Shown piece by piece: positions 1-8,970 of a DNA stretch of 64,000 nucleotides. The notes beneath the pieces are model-generated. The model made no database searches, was not told the DNA's origin, and worked only from the letters and a program-made list of their open reading frames with translations. The translations under genes were made by a program, and so were the position numbers. This stretch comes from Clostridiaceae bacterium AM27-36LB (lineage in GTDB: Bacteria; Bacillota; Clostridia; Lachnospirales; Lachnospiraceae). Where the stretch lies: NCBI GenBank assembly GCA_003480725.1, contig QUJQ01000009.1:21939-85938 (forward strand). Reading direction: 5' to 3'. How positions within the stretch are numbered: the first letter of the stretch is position 1; each line of letters begins with the position of its first letter.

Positions 1-651
1 ATGCCATGCATGATCTGCGCTCAGGCGATGGATCGCATAGACGATCATCAGGACAACGGCAAATACCAGCACTGTCAGGATCACTGTCTTGTTATTCAGC
101 ACATTTTCCACCAGATAACTAAGTCTGGAAGTCATCTGTTCGGTCTCCGAGCTTGCCAGCATGGCCTCATTGTTCTTCATGTAATAAATCAAATAATAAA
201 AAACCGTTCCGCAGGCTACCGGCACCACACAGGCCGGTCCGCCAAGCAGTCCCATGGTCAGCGGAATCGCATATGGAATCTTCAGCAAAAATGCTATGGG
301 CGTCAGCACCAGTACATATCCGTATTTGGGCGATACCCTGAAATACAGAATATACATAACCGCCAGAAGCCCGGCTGCCATGGCGAATACTTCCAGTGAC
401 AGTGCATATGCATGGGCACACACTAAAAGTCCTGCAAATACTGCGATCATATTGACCGGAAGAAAAGAACACAGAAGTGCCAGCAATAAAGACACCGCCG
501 GTCCCGATAACTTCTGCATAAATCCGATCTGTTCGTTGATCATGAAAAAGGCAAACAATGCCAGTAAAAATTTTAACGCAGGCTTCAGATATACATCATA
601 TTTTCCGTAAAAGATCTTCAGCCGCTGCTTCATCTCAAGTAGTTCCGTCAT
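1..651 (-). CDS. Multi-pass membrane protein of unknown function (3' end cut by window)
   Basis: An open minus-strand frame runs from an ATG at 651 off the left edge of the window, giving 217 codons without a stop. The product begins MTELLEMKQRLK and then has about six hydrophobic stretches (for example around residues 25-40, 50-90, 95-130 and 195-210), so it is an integral membrane protein. The start lies inside the end of the upstream gene (17-base overlap), which suggests translational coupling with that membrane protein. I do not recognise the family. The reading frame is continuous and the hydrophobic pattern regular, so I am confident that it is a gene but not of any function. Confidence 0.7.
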   Translation of the reverse strand, partial: MTELLEMKQRLKIFYGKYDVYLKPALKFLLALFAFFMINEQIGFMQKLSGPAVSLLLALLCSFLPVNMIAVFAGLLVCAHAYALSLEVFAMAAGLLAVMYILYFRVSPKYGYVLVLTPIAFLLKIPYAIPLTMGLLGGPACVVPVACGTVFYYLIYYMKNNEAMLASSETEQMTSRLSYLVENVLNNKTVILTVLVFAVVLMIVYAIHRLSADHAWH

Positions 652-1081
652 GGTCCATTTCCTCCGTCAGAGATCCAGCATCCTTCATTTTCTCCTCTTT
701 TGCATAGATCCCAGAGATTTTTTGAAGCGTATGGGAATATGCTCCCACACTCTTTTTAGCCGCCTGATAGCGGAACGAATAGACTCCATAGAGGAATCCT
801 AAGTATATGACCATTGCTGCCACATACAGCCCAACGATCGTAGTTGCAAATCCCTTAAGATCCATATTATGAAGATTTTCCATTAAGTATTCCATTTTGC
901 AGAAGACCCATAATGCCAGCATGGCAGCAAAACCGACCGTTCCCCAGAACCAGCCGAGCAGAAGCCTGACGCTGATATAGTCATGTCTGTAGTAGTCGGC
1001 GATCTTCATCTGTTTCTTGCCTTCTCCATTCTCATAGAGGGAGGCATGTGTCATTAAAATGACCTTCTCTTCATTAATCAT
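635..1081 (-). CDS. Small membrane protein of unknown function
   Basis: A 148-residue protein. The ATG at 1081 is preceded by a GAGGTGG ribosome site about ten bases away. A later start at MKIADYYRHDY would also give a plausible protein. Two hydrophobic segments (around residues 42-62 and 78-104) flank a short soluble loop, and the C-terminus is charged. It overlaps the next gene by 17 bases, so the two probably form a pair of membrane proteins. I do not recognise the family and assign no function. Confidence 0.65.
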   Translation of the reverse strand: MINEEKVILMTHASLYENGEGKKQMKIADYYRHDYISVRLLLGWFWGTVGFAAMLALWVFCKMEYLMENLHNMDLKGFATTIVGLYVAAMVIYLGFLYGVYSFRYQAAKKSVGAYSHTLQKISGIYAKEEKMKDAGSLTEEMDHDGTT

Positions 1082-1121
1082 ACTACTGTCTCCACCTCAT
1101 ATAAATTATAGTATAACACAA

Positions 1122-1835
1122 TTAACTTCCTCTTCCAACACAAATGCATAAAAAATATACAGTCTGTGCACCATTTTCCAGCAATACCCTTGCCGCTTCA
1201 TCAATCGTGCTGCCGGTGGTATAAATGTCATCTACTAATATGATTGTCTTAGGGAGAATGGATCCTTTTCTGACAGAAAAGGCATTTTTAAGATTTGATA
1301 CACGTTCTTGATCGTTCAACTGCTTCTGCGCTCTGGTTTTCTTGCTGCGGATCAATATTTTACGTTCCACAGGGATCCCCATCCATCGTGACAGTTCCTC
1401 TGCCAGCACCTCTGCCTGATTAAACCCCCGCTTCCGTCTGCGGGATGGATGCAGCGGAACAGGAACCAATGCCTGTGCTTGCCAGAGTGCGGCTTCTCTT
1501 CCACAGCTTCTTACAATCTCTTCTGCGTAAAATGCAGCATATTCCCGTCTGCCTTCATACTTGAACTTTGCTATGGAGTGACGCATCCTCTCATCGTATA
1601 TAAATGCTGCCCGTCCCTGCCGGTACTCATGATGCTTTCTGGTACAGTCCTGACAATATTCCCGCTCTTCTTCCAGAAGCGGTTTGCCGCACTTCCTGCA
1701 TGCAGGCTGCCGTACAAGGGGAAGCTTCGTTCTGCAGATCCTGCAGACAAGCTCCCCCTTGTCCTCTACCACGTCATGGCACACCGGACATCTTTTTGGA
1801 TATAAAAGTCCTATTAAAGTTTCTTTTATTCGCAT
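1122..1835 (-). CDS. comF: ComF family phosphoribosyltransferase-like protein
   Basis: This 237-residue protein has the ComF/GntX layout. An N-terminal zinc-finger-like region carries CPVC, CRIC, CRKC and CQDC pairs (residues 16-64). A phosphoribosyltransferase domain follows, with the PRPP-binding loop IILVDDIYTTGS near residues 198-209. ComFC in Bacillus is needed for uptake of transforming DNA, and many non-competent Firmicutes also carry it. The start overlaps the end of recD2 by 10 bases on the same strand, so the two are translated together. Pairing with a DNA helicase suggests a role in DNA processing, but this is inference. The enzyme's substrate is unknown. Confidence 0.9.
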   Translation of the reverse strand: MRIKETLIGLLYPKRCPVCHDVVEDKGELVCRICRTKLPLVRQPACRKCGKPLLEEEREYCQDCTRKHHEYRQGRAAFIYDERMRHSIAKFKYEGRREYAAFYAEEIVRSCGREAALWQAQALVPVPLHPSRRRKRGFNQAEVLAEELSRWMGIPVERKILIRSKKTRAQKQLNDQERVSNLKNAFSVRKGSILPKTIILVDDIYTTGSTIDEAARVLLENGAQTVYFLCICVGRGS

Positions 1836-4048
1836 CCTTCCACCTCTCTGATCCGGTCATACAGTCCACTGTACCGGGTCTGCTCGCTGGCATTGTCGAT
1901 CATCTGTGCAAACGTCTCCGGACTTCCCACCAGTGTCACACAAGAGCGTGCTCTTGTAACTGCTGTATACAGAAGATTTCGGTTCATAAGCATCCGCGGC
2001 CCTGTAAGCAGCGGGATCACCACTGCAGGGTACTCACTTCCCTGGGACTTGTGGATCGTCACCGCATAGGCAAGCTCCAGTTCTTCCAGCATCTGGAAGC
2101 TGTAGGTGACTGTGCGGTAATCGTCAAACAGCACTTCCATGGTCTCTGCCAGAAGGTCGATCTGCTGCACGATTCCCATATCTCCATTGAAAATACCCGT
2201 TCCTTTGTCGATGGCGATTCCATAGCGGTTCCTTGCTTCCCACTCGATCTGATAGTTATTCTTAATCTGCATAACCTTATCGCCTTCGCGGAACCGCCCT
2301 CTGGCAGTCTCCTTTTCATTTTTCTCAGGAGATGGCGGGTTGAGATATCTCTGAAGCATCTCGTTCAGGTTCTCCACTCCCAGGCTTCCTTTTCGCATAG
2401 GCGTCAGTACCTGAATATCTGTAGGTCTTGCATCCACATATCTGGGCATCTTCTCCTGCACAAGAGCAAGCACAACGCGTAGAATGACATTGGGATCCTG
2501 CCGCTGCAAAAAGAAGAAATCCCGGCTTTTGTTATCCAATGTCACATGCTCGCCCCGGTTGATCTTGTGGGCATTCACAATAATATCGCTCTGGCTTGCC
2601 TGACGGAAGATCCTGGTCAGCTGTACTACCGGACAGCTTCCGGCTCTGATAATGTCCTTCAGCACACAGCCCGGACCGACACTTGGCAGCTGGTTGATAT
2701 CACCCACCAGGATCAGTCTGGTTCCCACACTGACAGCTTTCAGCAAGGCATTCATCAGGAAAATGTCTACCATGGACATTTCATCAATGATGATCACATC
2801 CGCTTCCAGCGGATTTTCTTCATTCCGTTCAAAGGAGGCTGTGCTGCGGTCGTCAGAAGGCACCCCAGACAGCTCCAGAAGCCGGTGGATCGTCACTGCC
2901 TCCCAGCCGGTGGCTTCCGTCATCCGCTTGGCTGCGCGGCCTGTAGGTGCCGCCAGAAGGATCTCCATATCCTCCGTCTCAAAATACCGGATAATGGCAT
3001 TGATCGTGGTCGTCTTACCGGTACCAGGTCCTCCCGTGATGACCAGCACACCATTTTTCACTGCTTCCACCACTGCTTTTCGCTGCATCTCATCCAGAGT
3101 GATCGATGCCTGCTTCTCCACTTTAGAAAGCTTTTTCACGATCTGGATTTCTTCCATCTCACATTCCAGATTCAGATCATGCAGCATCTTGGCCACGTTC
3201 AGCTCCATATAGTAATACTGTCCATACCAGACCATGACTTTTCCATTCTGCTCTTTCATGACCAGCTTCCGATCCATACAAAGATTCATGAGCTGGGTCT
3301 CCATCTGCTCTTCCTCCACGCCCAGAAGTGCAGATGCTCTGTGCAGCAGATCCTCCTTCGGAAGACAGGTATGTCCCTCTCCGGTGGCCTGTAACAGCAC
3401 ATAGAGCAGACCGCTGCGGATTCGATAATCGGAATCTGTATGAATGCCGATCCGGCTGGCGATCTCATCTGCAATCTTGAATCCTATGCCGAAAATATCA
3501 TCAGCCAGACGATATGGATTCTCCTCCACTACCTGATAGGTCCGGTTGCCATACTGCTGATAGATCTTCACCGCCAGTGGCACTGAGATCCCATACTGGG
3601 TCAGGAACATCATGGCCTGGCGAAGATCCTTCTTCTCTTCCATCTGGGCAGAGATCTCCATGGCTTTCTTCTCGCTGATTCCTTTGACTTCTGCCAGGCG
3701 CTCCGGTTCTTCTTCAATAATGCGGAAGGTATCCCCTTTGAATCTGCGGACGATACGCGCCGCCATGGCAGCTCCGATCCCTTTGATGGCTCCGCTTCCC
3801 AGATATCTCTCCATGGCCGTCTCATCTTCCGGCGCCAGCAGCTCATACTGCTCCACCTGAAGCTGCTCTCCATATAGCGGATGTTCTTTCATATATCCGC
3901 TGACCTGTACCAGTTCCCCTTCTGCAAGCACAGAAAAAAGTCCCACACAGGTCAGTTCTTCTTCCTCACTGACCAGCTGGAACACCGTATACCCATTGTC
4001 ATTGTTGCGGAACACAATGTGCTCCACATATCCCTTTCGTACTTCCAT
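1826..4048 (-). CDS. recD2: RecD2-type ATP-dependent 5'-3' DNA helicase
   Basis: This is a 740-residue SF1B helicase of the RecD2 (RecD-like, RecBC-independent) family. It has an N-terminal OB-like segment, tandem helix-hairpin-helix motifs (GAIKGIGAAMAARIV and VKGISEKKA, roughly residues 85-130), Walker A GGPGTGKTTT near residue 340, Walker B IIIDEMSMVD, and the C-terminal helicase motif YAVTIHKSQGSEYPAV. I chose ATG 4048 because AGGAG stands five bases before it; the upstream ATG at 4063 has no ribosome site and lies right behind the mreB terminator. Known RecD2 proteins act in DNA repair and replication-fork maintenance. The 3' end overlaps comF. Confidence 0.95.
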   Translation of the reverse strand: MEVRKGYVEHIVFRNNDNGYTVFQLVSEEEELTCVGLFSVLAEGELVQVSGYMKEHPLYGEQLQVEQYELLAPEDETAMERYLGSGAIKGIGAAMAARIVRRFKGDTFRIIEEEPERLAEVKGISEKKAMEISAQMEEKKDLRQAMMFLTQYGISVPLAVKIYQQYGNRTYQVVEENPYRLADDIFGIGFKIADEIASRIGIHTDSDYRIRSGLLYVLLQATGEGHTCLPKEDLLHRASALLGVEEEQMETQLMNLCMDRKLVMKEQNGKVMVWYGQYYYMELNVAKMLHDLNLECEMEEIQIVKKLSKVEKQASITLDEMQRKAVVEAVKNGVLVITGGPGTGKTTTINAIIRYFETEDMEILLAAPTGRAAKRMTEATGWEAVTIHRLLELSGVPSDDRSTASFERNEENPLEADVIIIDEMSMVDIFLMNALLKAVSVGTRLILVGDINQLPSVGPGCVLKDIIRAGSCPVVQLTRIFRQASQSDIIVNAHKINRGEHVTLDNKSRDFFFLQRQDPNVILRVVLALVQEKMPRYVDARPTDIQVLTPMRKGSLGVENLNEMLQRYLNPPSPEKNEKETARGRFREGDKVMQIKNNYQIEWEARNRYGIAIDKGTGIFNGDMGIVQQIDLLAETMEVLFDDYRTVTYSFQMLEELELAYAVTIHKSQGSEYPAVVIPLLTGPRMLMNRNLLYTAVTRARSCVTLVGSPETFAQMIDNASEQTRYSGLYDRIREVEGCE

Positions 4049-4073
4049 CCCCGCTCCTGTCATGGATTTTGTG

Positions 4074-4104
4074 TAAAAAGGACATGGCGCACTGCCATGT
4101 CCTT
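4074..4104 (-). terminator. Rho-independent terminator of mreB
   Basis: An 11-bp perfect stem (4078-4088 with 4094-4104, loop of five) is followed on the minus strand by five Ts. It separates mreB from recD2. A second perfect 8-bp inverted repeat, ATTCAGAA/TTCTGAAT (4122-4129 and 4144-4151), lies between the mreB stop and this hairpin. Confidence 0.85.
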
Positions 4105-4154
4105 GATAGATCGTATGATATATTCAGAATCACATGTGCATAGTTCTGAATGAT

Positions 4155-5162
4155 TTACAGTTTTTTTCTTTCCTCTTCTCTGTGTCCGGACAGGAACTCT
4201 ACGAACTTACCGGTTCCTACAGCTACACACTGCATCGGATCCTCTGCAGTCATGGTGTTGATACCAGTCTTGGACTCCAGCAGCTCTTCCAGTCCACGAA
4301 GCAGTGCTCCGCCTCCGGTCAGAACGATACCGCGCTCTGCAATATCCGCAGTCAGCTCTGGTGGTGTGCGCTCCAGTACGCTGTGTACAGCTTCCACGAT
4401 CTGTGCAGTTGCCTCTTTGAGAGCTTCCTCTGTCTCCTCAGAAGAAACAGTTACTGTCTTCGGAAGACCAGTCACCAGGTTACGTCCACGGACATCCAGA
4501 GTCTTCGGCTCTGTTCCCGGATAACAGCTTCCTACTTTGATCTTAATATCCTCTGCGGTTCTCTCACCGATCAGAAGATTATGTTTCTTACGCATATAAC
4601 GTACGATCGCTTCATCAAAATCATCACCGGCGATCTTTACAGATGTGCTGACAACAGTACCGCCCAGAGAGATCACAGCGATATCTGTAGTACCACCACC
4701 GATATCCACGATCATATTTCCGCAAGGTCTGGAAATATCAATACCGGCTCCGATAGCTGCTGCGATCGGCTCCTCAATGATAAATACTTCTCTTGCGCCA
4801 GCCTGATAAGTAGCATCCTCAACTGCCTTCTTCTCTACCTCAGTAACACCGCTCGGTACGCAGACCGCGATCTTCGGCTTACGGAACGTCTTCTTTCCAA
4901 CTGCCTTCTTAATAAAATGATCCAGCATCTTCTCTGTTACCGTGAAATCAGAGATGACTCCCTGACGCAGCGGACGGACTGCCACGATATTGCCCGGTGT
5001 ACGGCCAAGCATCAGACGCGCTTCCTCTCCGATCGCTTTAATTCTATTTGTATCTCTGTCGAATGCAACGACAGACGGCTCTTTCAGTACAACGCCCTTC
5101 CCTCTGATGTAAACAAGGATGCTGGCTGTTCCCAAGTCAATTCCAATATCAGTTCCTGCCAT
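4155..5162 (-). CDS. mreB: Rod shape-determining actin homologue MreB/Mbl
   Basis: This 335-residue bacterial actin has the nucleotide-binding motifs of the MreB family: phosphate-1 DIGIDLGTAS at the N-terminus, VDIGGGTTDIAVIS in the middle and LTGGGALLRGL near the C-terminus. MreB filaments on the inner face of the membrane direct side-wall peptidoglycan synthesis. The start at 5162 has AAAGGGG eight bases upstream; a longer in-frame extension to 5195 lacks support. The gene is monocistronic, with a strong promoter ahead and a strong terminator behind. No mreC or mreD is adjacent, so it could equally be the Mbl or MreBH paralogue. Confidence 0.95.
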   Translation of the reverse strand: MAGTDIGIDLGTASILVYIRGKGVVLKEPSVVAFDRDTNRIKAIGEEARLMLGRTPGNIVAVRPLRQGVISDFTVTEKMLDHFIKKAVGKKTFRKPKIAVCVPSGVTEVEKKAVEDATYQAGAREVFIIEEPIAAAIGAGIDISRPCGNMIVDIGGGTTDIAVISLGGTVVSTSVKIAGDDFDEAIVRYMRKKHNLLIGERTAEDIKIKVGSCYPGTEPKTLDVRGRNLVTGLPKTVTVSSEETEEALKEATAQIVEAVHSVLERTPPELTADIAERGIVLTGGGALLRGLEELLESKTGINTMTAEDPMQCVAVGTGKFVEFLSGHREEERKKL

Positions 5163-5206
5163 ATACGTTTCCCCTTTCGTTCTTTTCCTAAACAAGTCTA
5201 TCTGAA

Positions 5207-5235
5207 ATAATGCATCTTATTTTGTCCTGTGTCAA
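5207..5235 (-). promoter_or_regulatory. Sigma-A-type promoter of mreB
   Basis: On the minus strand TTGACA (5230-5235) and CATTAT (5207-5212) are separated by exactly 17 bases. They lie 45 bases ahead of the mreB start. Confidence 0.75.
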
Positions 5236-5284
5236 GGCTCATGTTATGATTATACCCAATTTTTTTCAAATTGAAAAGGATTTT

Positions 5285-6550
5285 TTACCGAAGCTCCGCA
5301 ATTCTGGACACTCCCACGTAGATCTCTGAGATTTTGTACCAGGTCCGATAGTCAACAATGCCAGTTACAGGCAATCCAAATATCGACTGAAATTTCTCCA
5401 CAGCCGCCTGTGTAGCCGGTCCATAGATACCGTCTGTATCCACCCGGGGCAATGCCGGATATGCCTCTGCAATCACATTGAGCTGTTCCTGCATCTGCAG
5501 AACCTTGCTTCCGCTGGAGCCCACACTCAGATCATATCCCGGCCAGGAGGACGGAACACCGGAGATCTCCACTGCTGTATTAATGTAGATGCTCTCTCCA
5601 TAATAATACCGCAGAATCTCAATCGTAGAATATCCCTGCTCTCCCAGACTCTGAGAACCCCACTGAGTCATCCAACCCGGGCAGGATACCTGCCGTCCAT
5701 CACAATACTGGGTCAGGATCGGCTGTTTCACATTAGGCCGTGACAGATAATTTCCAAATACCTCATCTACAATATTGGAAATATTCTGGTAAATATTTCT
5801 TCCATAGATCCATTTCTGGTCAAAAGCAGTAGAAGAAGTGATCGTGAAGTCATAGCCACGATTGCGATACCATTCCGTATAAACTCTGTTAAGCACAAAT
5901 GACATGATTGCCAGCACATTAGCCCGGATGGCTGCATCTGTCCAGGTGGCATAGATCTCACTGGATGCCACATTTTTAATATAGTCCCGGTAACGCACCC
6001 AATAATTACGTGCACTGGAATCCGACGGGGCGCCGTCATGAACGATAACATACTCTGGAATCACCACCCGGCTTAAGACGATCTCTCCTGACTCAGTCAT
6101 CGGCTTGATCTCCGACTCTGCGATCTTGGGCGGATAGTTGCCGAACAACGTGTGAGGGCCGATCACAATTCTGTCAAATTCCCCGGTCTGCACAGATCTC
6201 TTCATCAGAATCTCCTGAATGGCTGTCTCGTCAGGCAGGATCTCTGTCCCAGCCACCTCTGTAGGTTCATACCCATCTGCATTTGCCCGAATGGTATACT
6301 CCGCATAAGGCTGCTGCTCAGAGATAGATGTACTGTACTCACGGTTCGGTGCCGGCAGGGTGATCATCTCTGTCATTCCGGATTCGTCGGTCACCGCATC
6401 ACGCTCTTCTCCATCAGGCTCTCCTTCATAAGTGATGTGGATCTGTGCATCTCCGATCGGACGGCGTGTCCGCTCCTCCATCAGGCGCACCTGAAGCTGC
6501 CCCGTCTCTGCCGGAAGGCGCGGCGTATTTGTAAATTCTGTTTCTGCCAT
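5285..6550 (-). CDS. Peptidoglycan-binding domain protein with SpoIID-like central region
   Basis: This 421-residue protein has no signal peptide. The N-terminal 110 residues look like a carboxypeptidase-regulatory or CNA-B-like beta domain (TGQLQVRLMEERTRRPIGDA). The central part (about 150-330) contains IKNVASSEIYATW and AAIRANVLAIMSFVLNRVYTE, which resemble the SpoIID/LytB pattern of conserved acidic residue and AQA-type helix. The last 65 residues are a PG_binding_1 repeat (DTDGIYGPATQAAVEKFQ). A cell-wall role, perhaps in the spore, is likely from these domains. The SpoIID resemblance is by eye and weak. The ribosome site GAGG lies within a potential hairpin. Confidence 0.75.
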   Translation of the reverse strand: MAETEFTNTPRLPAETGQLQVRLMEERTRRPIGDAQIHITYEGEPDGEERDAVTDESGMTEMITLPAPNREYSTSISEQQPYAEYTIRANADGYEPTEVAGTEILPDETAIQEILMKRSVQTGEFDRIVIGPHTLFGNYPPKIAESEIKPMTESGEIVLSRVVIPEYVIVHDGAPSDSSARNYWVRYRDYIKNVASSEIYATWTDAAIRANVLAIMSFVLNRVYTEWYRNRGYDFTITSSTAFDQKWIYGRNIYQNISNIVDEVFGNYLSRPNVKQPILTQYCDGRQVSCPGWMTQWGSQSLGEQGYSTIEILRYYYGESIYINTAVEISGVPSSWPGYDLSVGSSGSKVLQMQEQLNVIAEAYPALPRVDTDGIYGPATQAAVEKFQSIFGLPVTGIVDYRTWYKISEIYVGVSRIAELR

Positions 6551-6557
6551 ATAAAAA

Positions 6558-6626
6558 CCTCGTTTCTACATTGATCCTGTGGGACAGGCTCCTCTGTACC
6601 CACTTTCTACCAATATATGAACGAGG
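6558..6626 (-). promoter_or_regulatory. Structured leader that pairs the ribosome site of the peptidoglycan-binding gene
   Basis: On the minus strand CCTCGTT (6620-6626) can pair with AACGAGG (6558-6564), which contains the ribosome site. Inside the loop GTGGGtaCAG can pair with CTGtCCCAC. The 3' arm is followed by TTTTTAT, so the fold could act as a weak terminator for the upstream operon, as a ribosome-site lock, or both. Confidence 0.4.
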
Positions 6627-6640
6627 CTTTTCTATATTCC

Positions 6641-6946
6641 TTATTTCTCAGAATTATCTTCGTTTTCTGACGAAACATTTTCTGATAAATCCTGCTCTGA
6701 CGGACCCGGCTGTTTGTCAAACTCGCTGGCACCATTCTTTGCCAGTAAGATCAACTGCCGAATGCCAAATATCATTATGCCTGCCCCGCCTGCTGCAAAC
6801 AGCACCATGGCTGCCAGACTGACCGTATAAGATAAGCCCGTGCTTTCAGACAGTCTGCCAAATAACTGATATGCCAGATACAGAAGGTATCCGCCCGCCG
6901 CCACATAGATGGCGGTCCTTGTCATTTTTTTTGTATCCTGATCCAT
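6641..6946 (-). CDS. Small membrane protein at the end of the sugar-sensing operon
   Basis: A 101-residue protein starting at ATG 6946, only four bases after the stop of the upstream binding-protein gene, whose last codons supply the GGAG ribosome site. Two transmembrane segments (about residues 10-28 and 36-66) are followed by an acidic, Ser/Glu-rich C-terminal tail. A longer reading frame upstream is only the shadow of the neighbouring gene. I do not recognise the family. Its position suggests co-expression with the sugar-binding proteins and the two-component system. Confidence 0.65.
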   Translation of the reverse strand: MDQDTKKMTRTAIYVAAGGYLLYLAYQLFGRLSESTGLSYTVSLAAMVLFAAGGAGIMIFGIRQLILLAKNGASEFDKQPGPSEQDLSENVSSENEDNSEK

Positions 6947-6950
6947 TTTT

Positions 6951-7982
6951 CTACTCCTGTTCTTCCGGTACCTCTTCCAGCTTCGTGTAAGGCTGCCGGA
7001 TATATTTTCCATCTTCCAGTCCCAGATCATCAAGAGGCAGTCCCCTAGCCAGACAGAATGCCAGATCAAACATCTTTTCTGCCTGTCCTTCCTTATCATT
7101 ATAGACTGTTCCTCTGATCTCACCGTTCTTAAGCGCCGCAAGGCCCACGTCTGTTCCATCGATTCCAAGGATCACCGGCCATTCTGCCTGATCGATGCCT
7201 GCCGCTTTCATGGCATCCACAGCACCCAGTGCCATATCATCGTTGTTAGACAGCACCAGTTCGATCTGATCCCCGTATTCCGTCAGAAGCTGACTCATTT
7301 TGGTATTTGCCTGTGCACGGTTCCAATTTGCGATGGCATAACCCAGCTTTTCCACTGGCACGCCCTGATCCGTAATTGTACTGACAGCATACTCTGTCCG
7401 AACAATGGCATCCTGATGATCTGCTTCTCCTTCCAGCACAATGTACTGGAACACACCATCTCCATTCTTGTCCGCCGCAGGATCGTTTTTGAAGATATCT
7501 GCAGCCATCTCCCCCTGCATAATTCCTGACTCAAATGCCTTCGCTCCCACATAGTAGAGCTTATCCCATCGTTCCAGATCCTGTTCCACCAGTTCTCTGT
7601 TAAAGAAGATCACCGGCACATCCTTCTTCTCCGCCATATCAATGATCGTTACCGGTTCTGTACGGTCCACCAGGTTGACACAAATAATATCACACCCATC
7701 TTCCAACATGGTTTTCACCTGATTGTTCTGTGTGGTCTGACTGGCTGCCGCATTGTAAACATCAATATTAACCGACACATTCGAATCCATGGAAGCAGAC
7801 ACTTCACTGGCATATTCATTAAAATGATTGATCATTTCCGAAACAAATGTATCATACTGATCATAGACACTGACACCGATCCTGATGCTGGTGACCTGTC
7901 CTCCACCTGTATTTCCACAGCCTGAGGCTTCTACTGCCAGCAGGCAGGCAAGTCCTGCTATCGTCATTTTCTTCGCAAACAT
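6951..7982 (-). CDS. Galactose-binding-protein-like ABC substrate-binding lipoprotein
   Basis: A 343-residue periplasmic-binding-protein type 1 family member, starting at ATG 7982 behind a GGGGGG ribosome site. It has a lipoprotein signal ending in ASGC (Cys near residue 22). The fold is that of MglB: IRIGVSVYDQYDTFVSEM at the N-terminus, a calcium-site-like loop DKNGDG, and NNDDMALGAVDAMKAAG. It closely resembles the MglB encoded further upstream but has no permease or ATPase of its own. It follows the anchored sensor protein in the same operon, so it may feed the MglAC transporter or serve sensing. Ligand is inferred as a galactose-like hexose. Confidence 0.85.
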   Translation of the reverse strand: MFAKKMTIAGLACLLAVEASGCGNTGGGQVTSIRIGVSVYDQYDTFVSEMINHFNEYASEVSASMDSNVSVNIDVYNAAASQTTQNNQVKTMLEDGCDIICVNLVDRTEPVTIIDMAEKKDVPVIFFNRELVEQDLERWDKLYYVGAKAFESGIMQGEMAADIFKNDPAADKNGDGVFQYIVLEGEADHQDAIVRTEYAVSTITDQGVPVEKLGYAIANWNRAQANTKMSQLLTEYGDQIELVLSNNDDMALGAVDAMKAAGIDQAEWPVILGIDGTDVGLAALKNGEIRGTVYNDKEGQAEKMFDLAFCLARGLPLDDLGLEDGKYIRQPYTKLEEVPEEQE

Positions 7983-7992
7983 TTTATCCCCC

Positions 7993-8970
7993 CTACTGTA
8001 CGATTGGGAACAGGATTTTCTGATTTTCGGCATCATAAAGATGTTCTCTGTCCACCATCAAATATCCTGTCGTCACATTTCTCATTTCCGCTGTATGGTA
8101 CTCCAGCTTTGTTGCCAGCTCTTTCACACTCTGATACCCCATATGAAATTCATTCGGAACCAGCAGTGCCTGAATTCTCCCTTTATCAAGCTCATAGACG
8201 ACCTTTTCCGAGTTACCCACTCCATACAGGACACAGTTATTGACAGATATCTGATTCTCCTGCATATAATCCACTGCCCGCTCAGTCTCACTGTTTTCCA
8301 GTGCGATCACAATATCAGCTCCCAGATTCCATTTTTCTTCAAATAGTTTCTTGTCCGGATTCCGACCCATCTCTGCCAGTTTCCACTGAATCTTTGCTCC
8401 CGCTTTCACAAGTGTCTCCTCCAACCCATCCAATCGTTGTCTCAGAGCGATCTGACCAGTATTTCCACAAAGAATACCGACTGTCTTTCCCGTGAGATTC
8501 TCTCCAAAGTCCTGACAGATCCGTTCAGCCAGTGCACTGCCCAGTTTCTTGTTGTCCGGTCCAACCGTCTGATAATATTCTTCCGGGGTAATATCTGTCT
8601 CCAGCAGTACACATTTTTCTCTTGGCAGCTTGGCTTCTATCCCTTCATAGACACCTTCACTTGCATACATCTGAATAATCATGCCATCCACACCCGATTC
8701 CAGTTCTTTGGATATGATCTCCAGTTCGTTTTGCTTTCCCCAGAATTCTCCAGTAGCTACATAATTCAGACGTATATTGTAGTCTCTGGCTGCAGCTTCA
8801 GCTCCTTCTCTCAGAGATGTCCATCGACTGTCACTGCTGTTGTTTACAATGACAGACACCGTATAACTGTTCTTTTCTTCCTTTCGCCCAGCCGTCATGA
8901 TCCATCCAGTCACAGCTGCTATCAGAAGTGAAAACAGCAGCAGATACCATATTTCTTTACTTCTTCTCAT
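7993..8970 (-). CDS. Membrane-anchored sugar-binding protein, likely sensor subunit (XylFII-like)
   Basis: This 325-residue protein starts at ATG 8970 with AGGAGG ten bases upstream, 14 bases inside the end of the kinase gene. An N-terminal transmembrane helix (about residues 7-26, no lipobox Cys) precedes a type 1 periplasmic-binding domain (YTVSVIVNNSSDSRW, GVDGMIIQMYAS, GKTVGILCGNTGQ, VIALENSETERAVDYM). Sugar-binding homologues of this kind that lack a lipobox and sit next to a YesM/LytS kinase include XylFII of Clostridium beijerinckii, which binds sugar and activates the kinase. I infer the same role here. The ligand cannot be read from sequence. Confidence 0.8.
   Translation of the reverse strand: MRRSKEIWYLLLFSLLIAAVTGWIMTAGRKEEKNSYTVSVIVNNSSDSRWTSLREGAEAAARDYNIRLNYVATGEFWGKQNELEIISKELESGVDGMIIQMYASEGVYEGIEAKLPREKCVLLETDITPEEYYQTVGPDNKKLGSALAERICQDFGENLTGKTVGILCGNTGQIALRQRLDGLEETLVKAGAKIQWKLAEMGRNPDKKLFEEKWNLGADIVIALENSETERAVDYMQENQISVNNCVLYGVGNSEKVVYELDKGRIQALLVPNEFHMGYQSVKELATKLEYHTAEMRNVTTGYLMVDREHLYDAENQKILFPIVQ

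Noticed and set aside
4134..5210. Long plus-strand open frame of 358 codons opposite mreB
   Set aside because: It is the antisense shadow of a clear MreB gene, has no ribosome site and an atypical Cys/Ser/His-rich composition.
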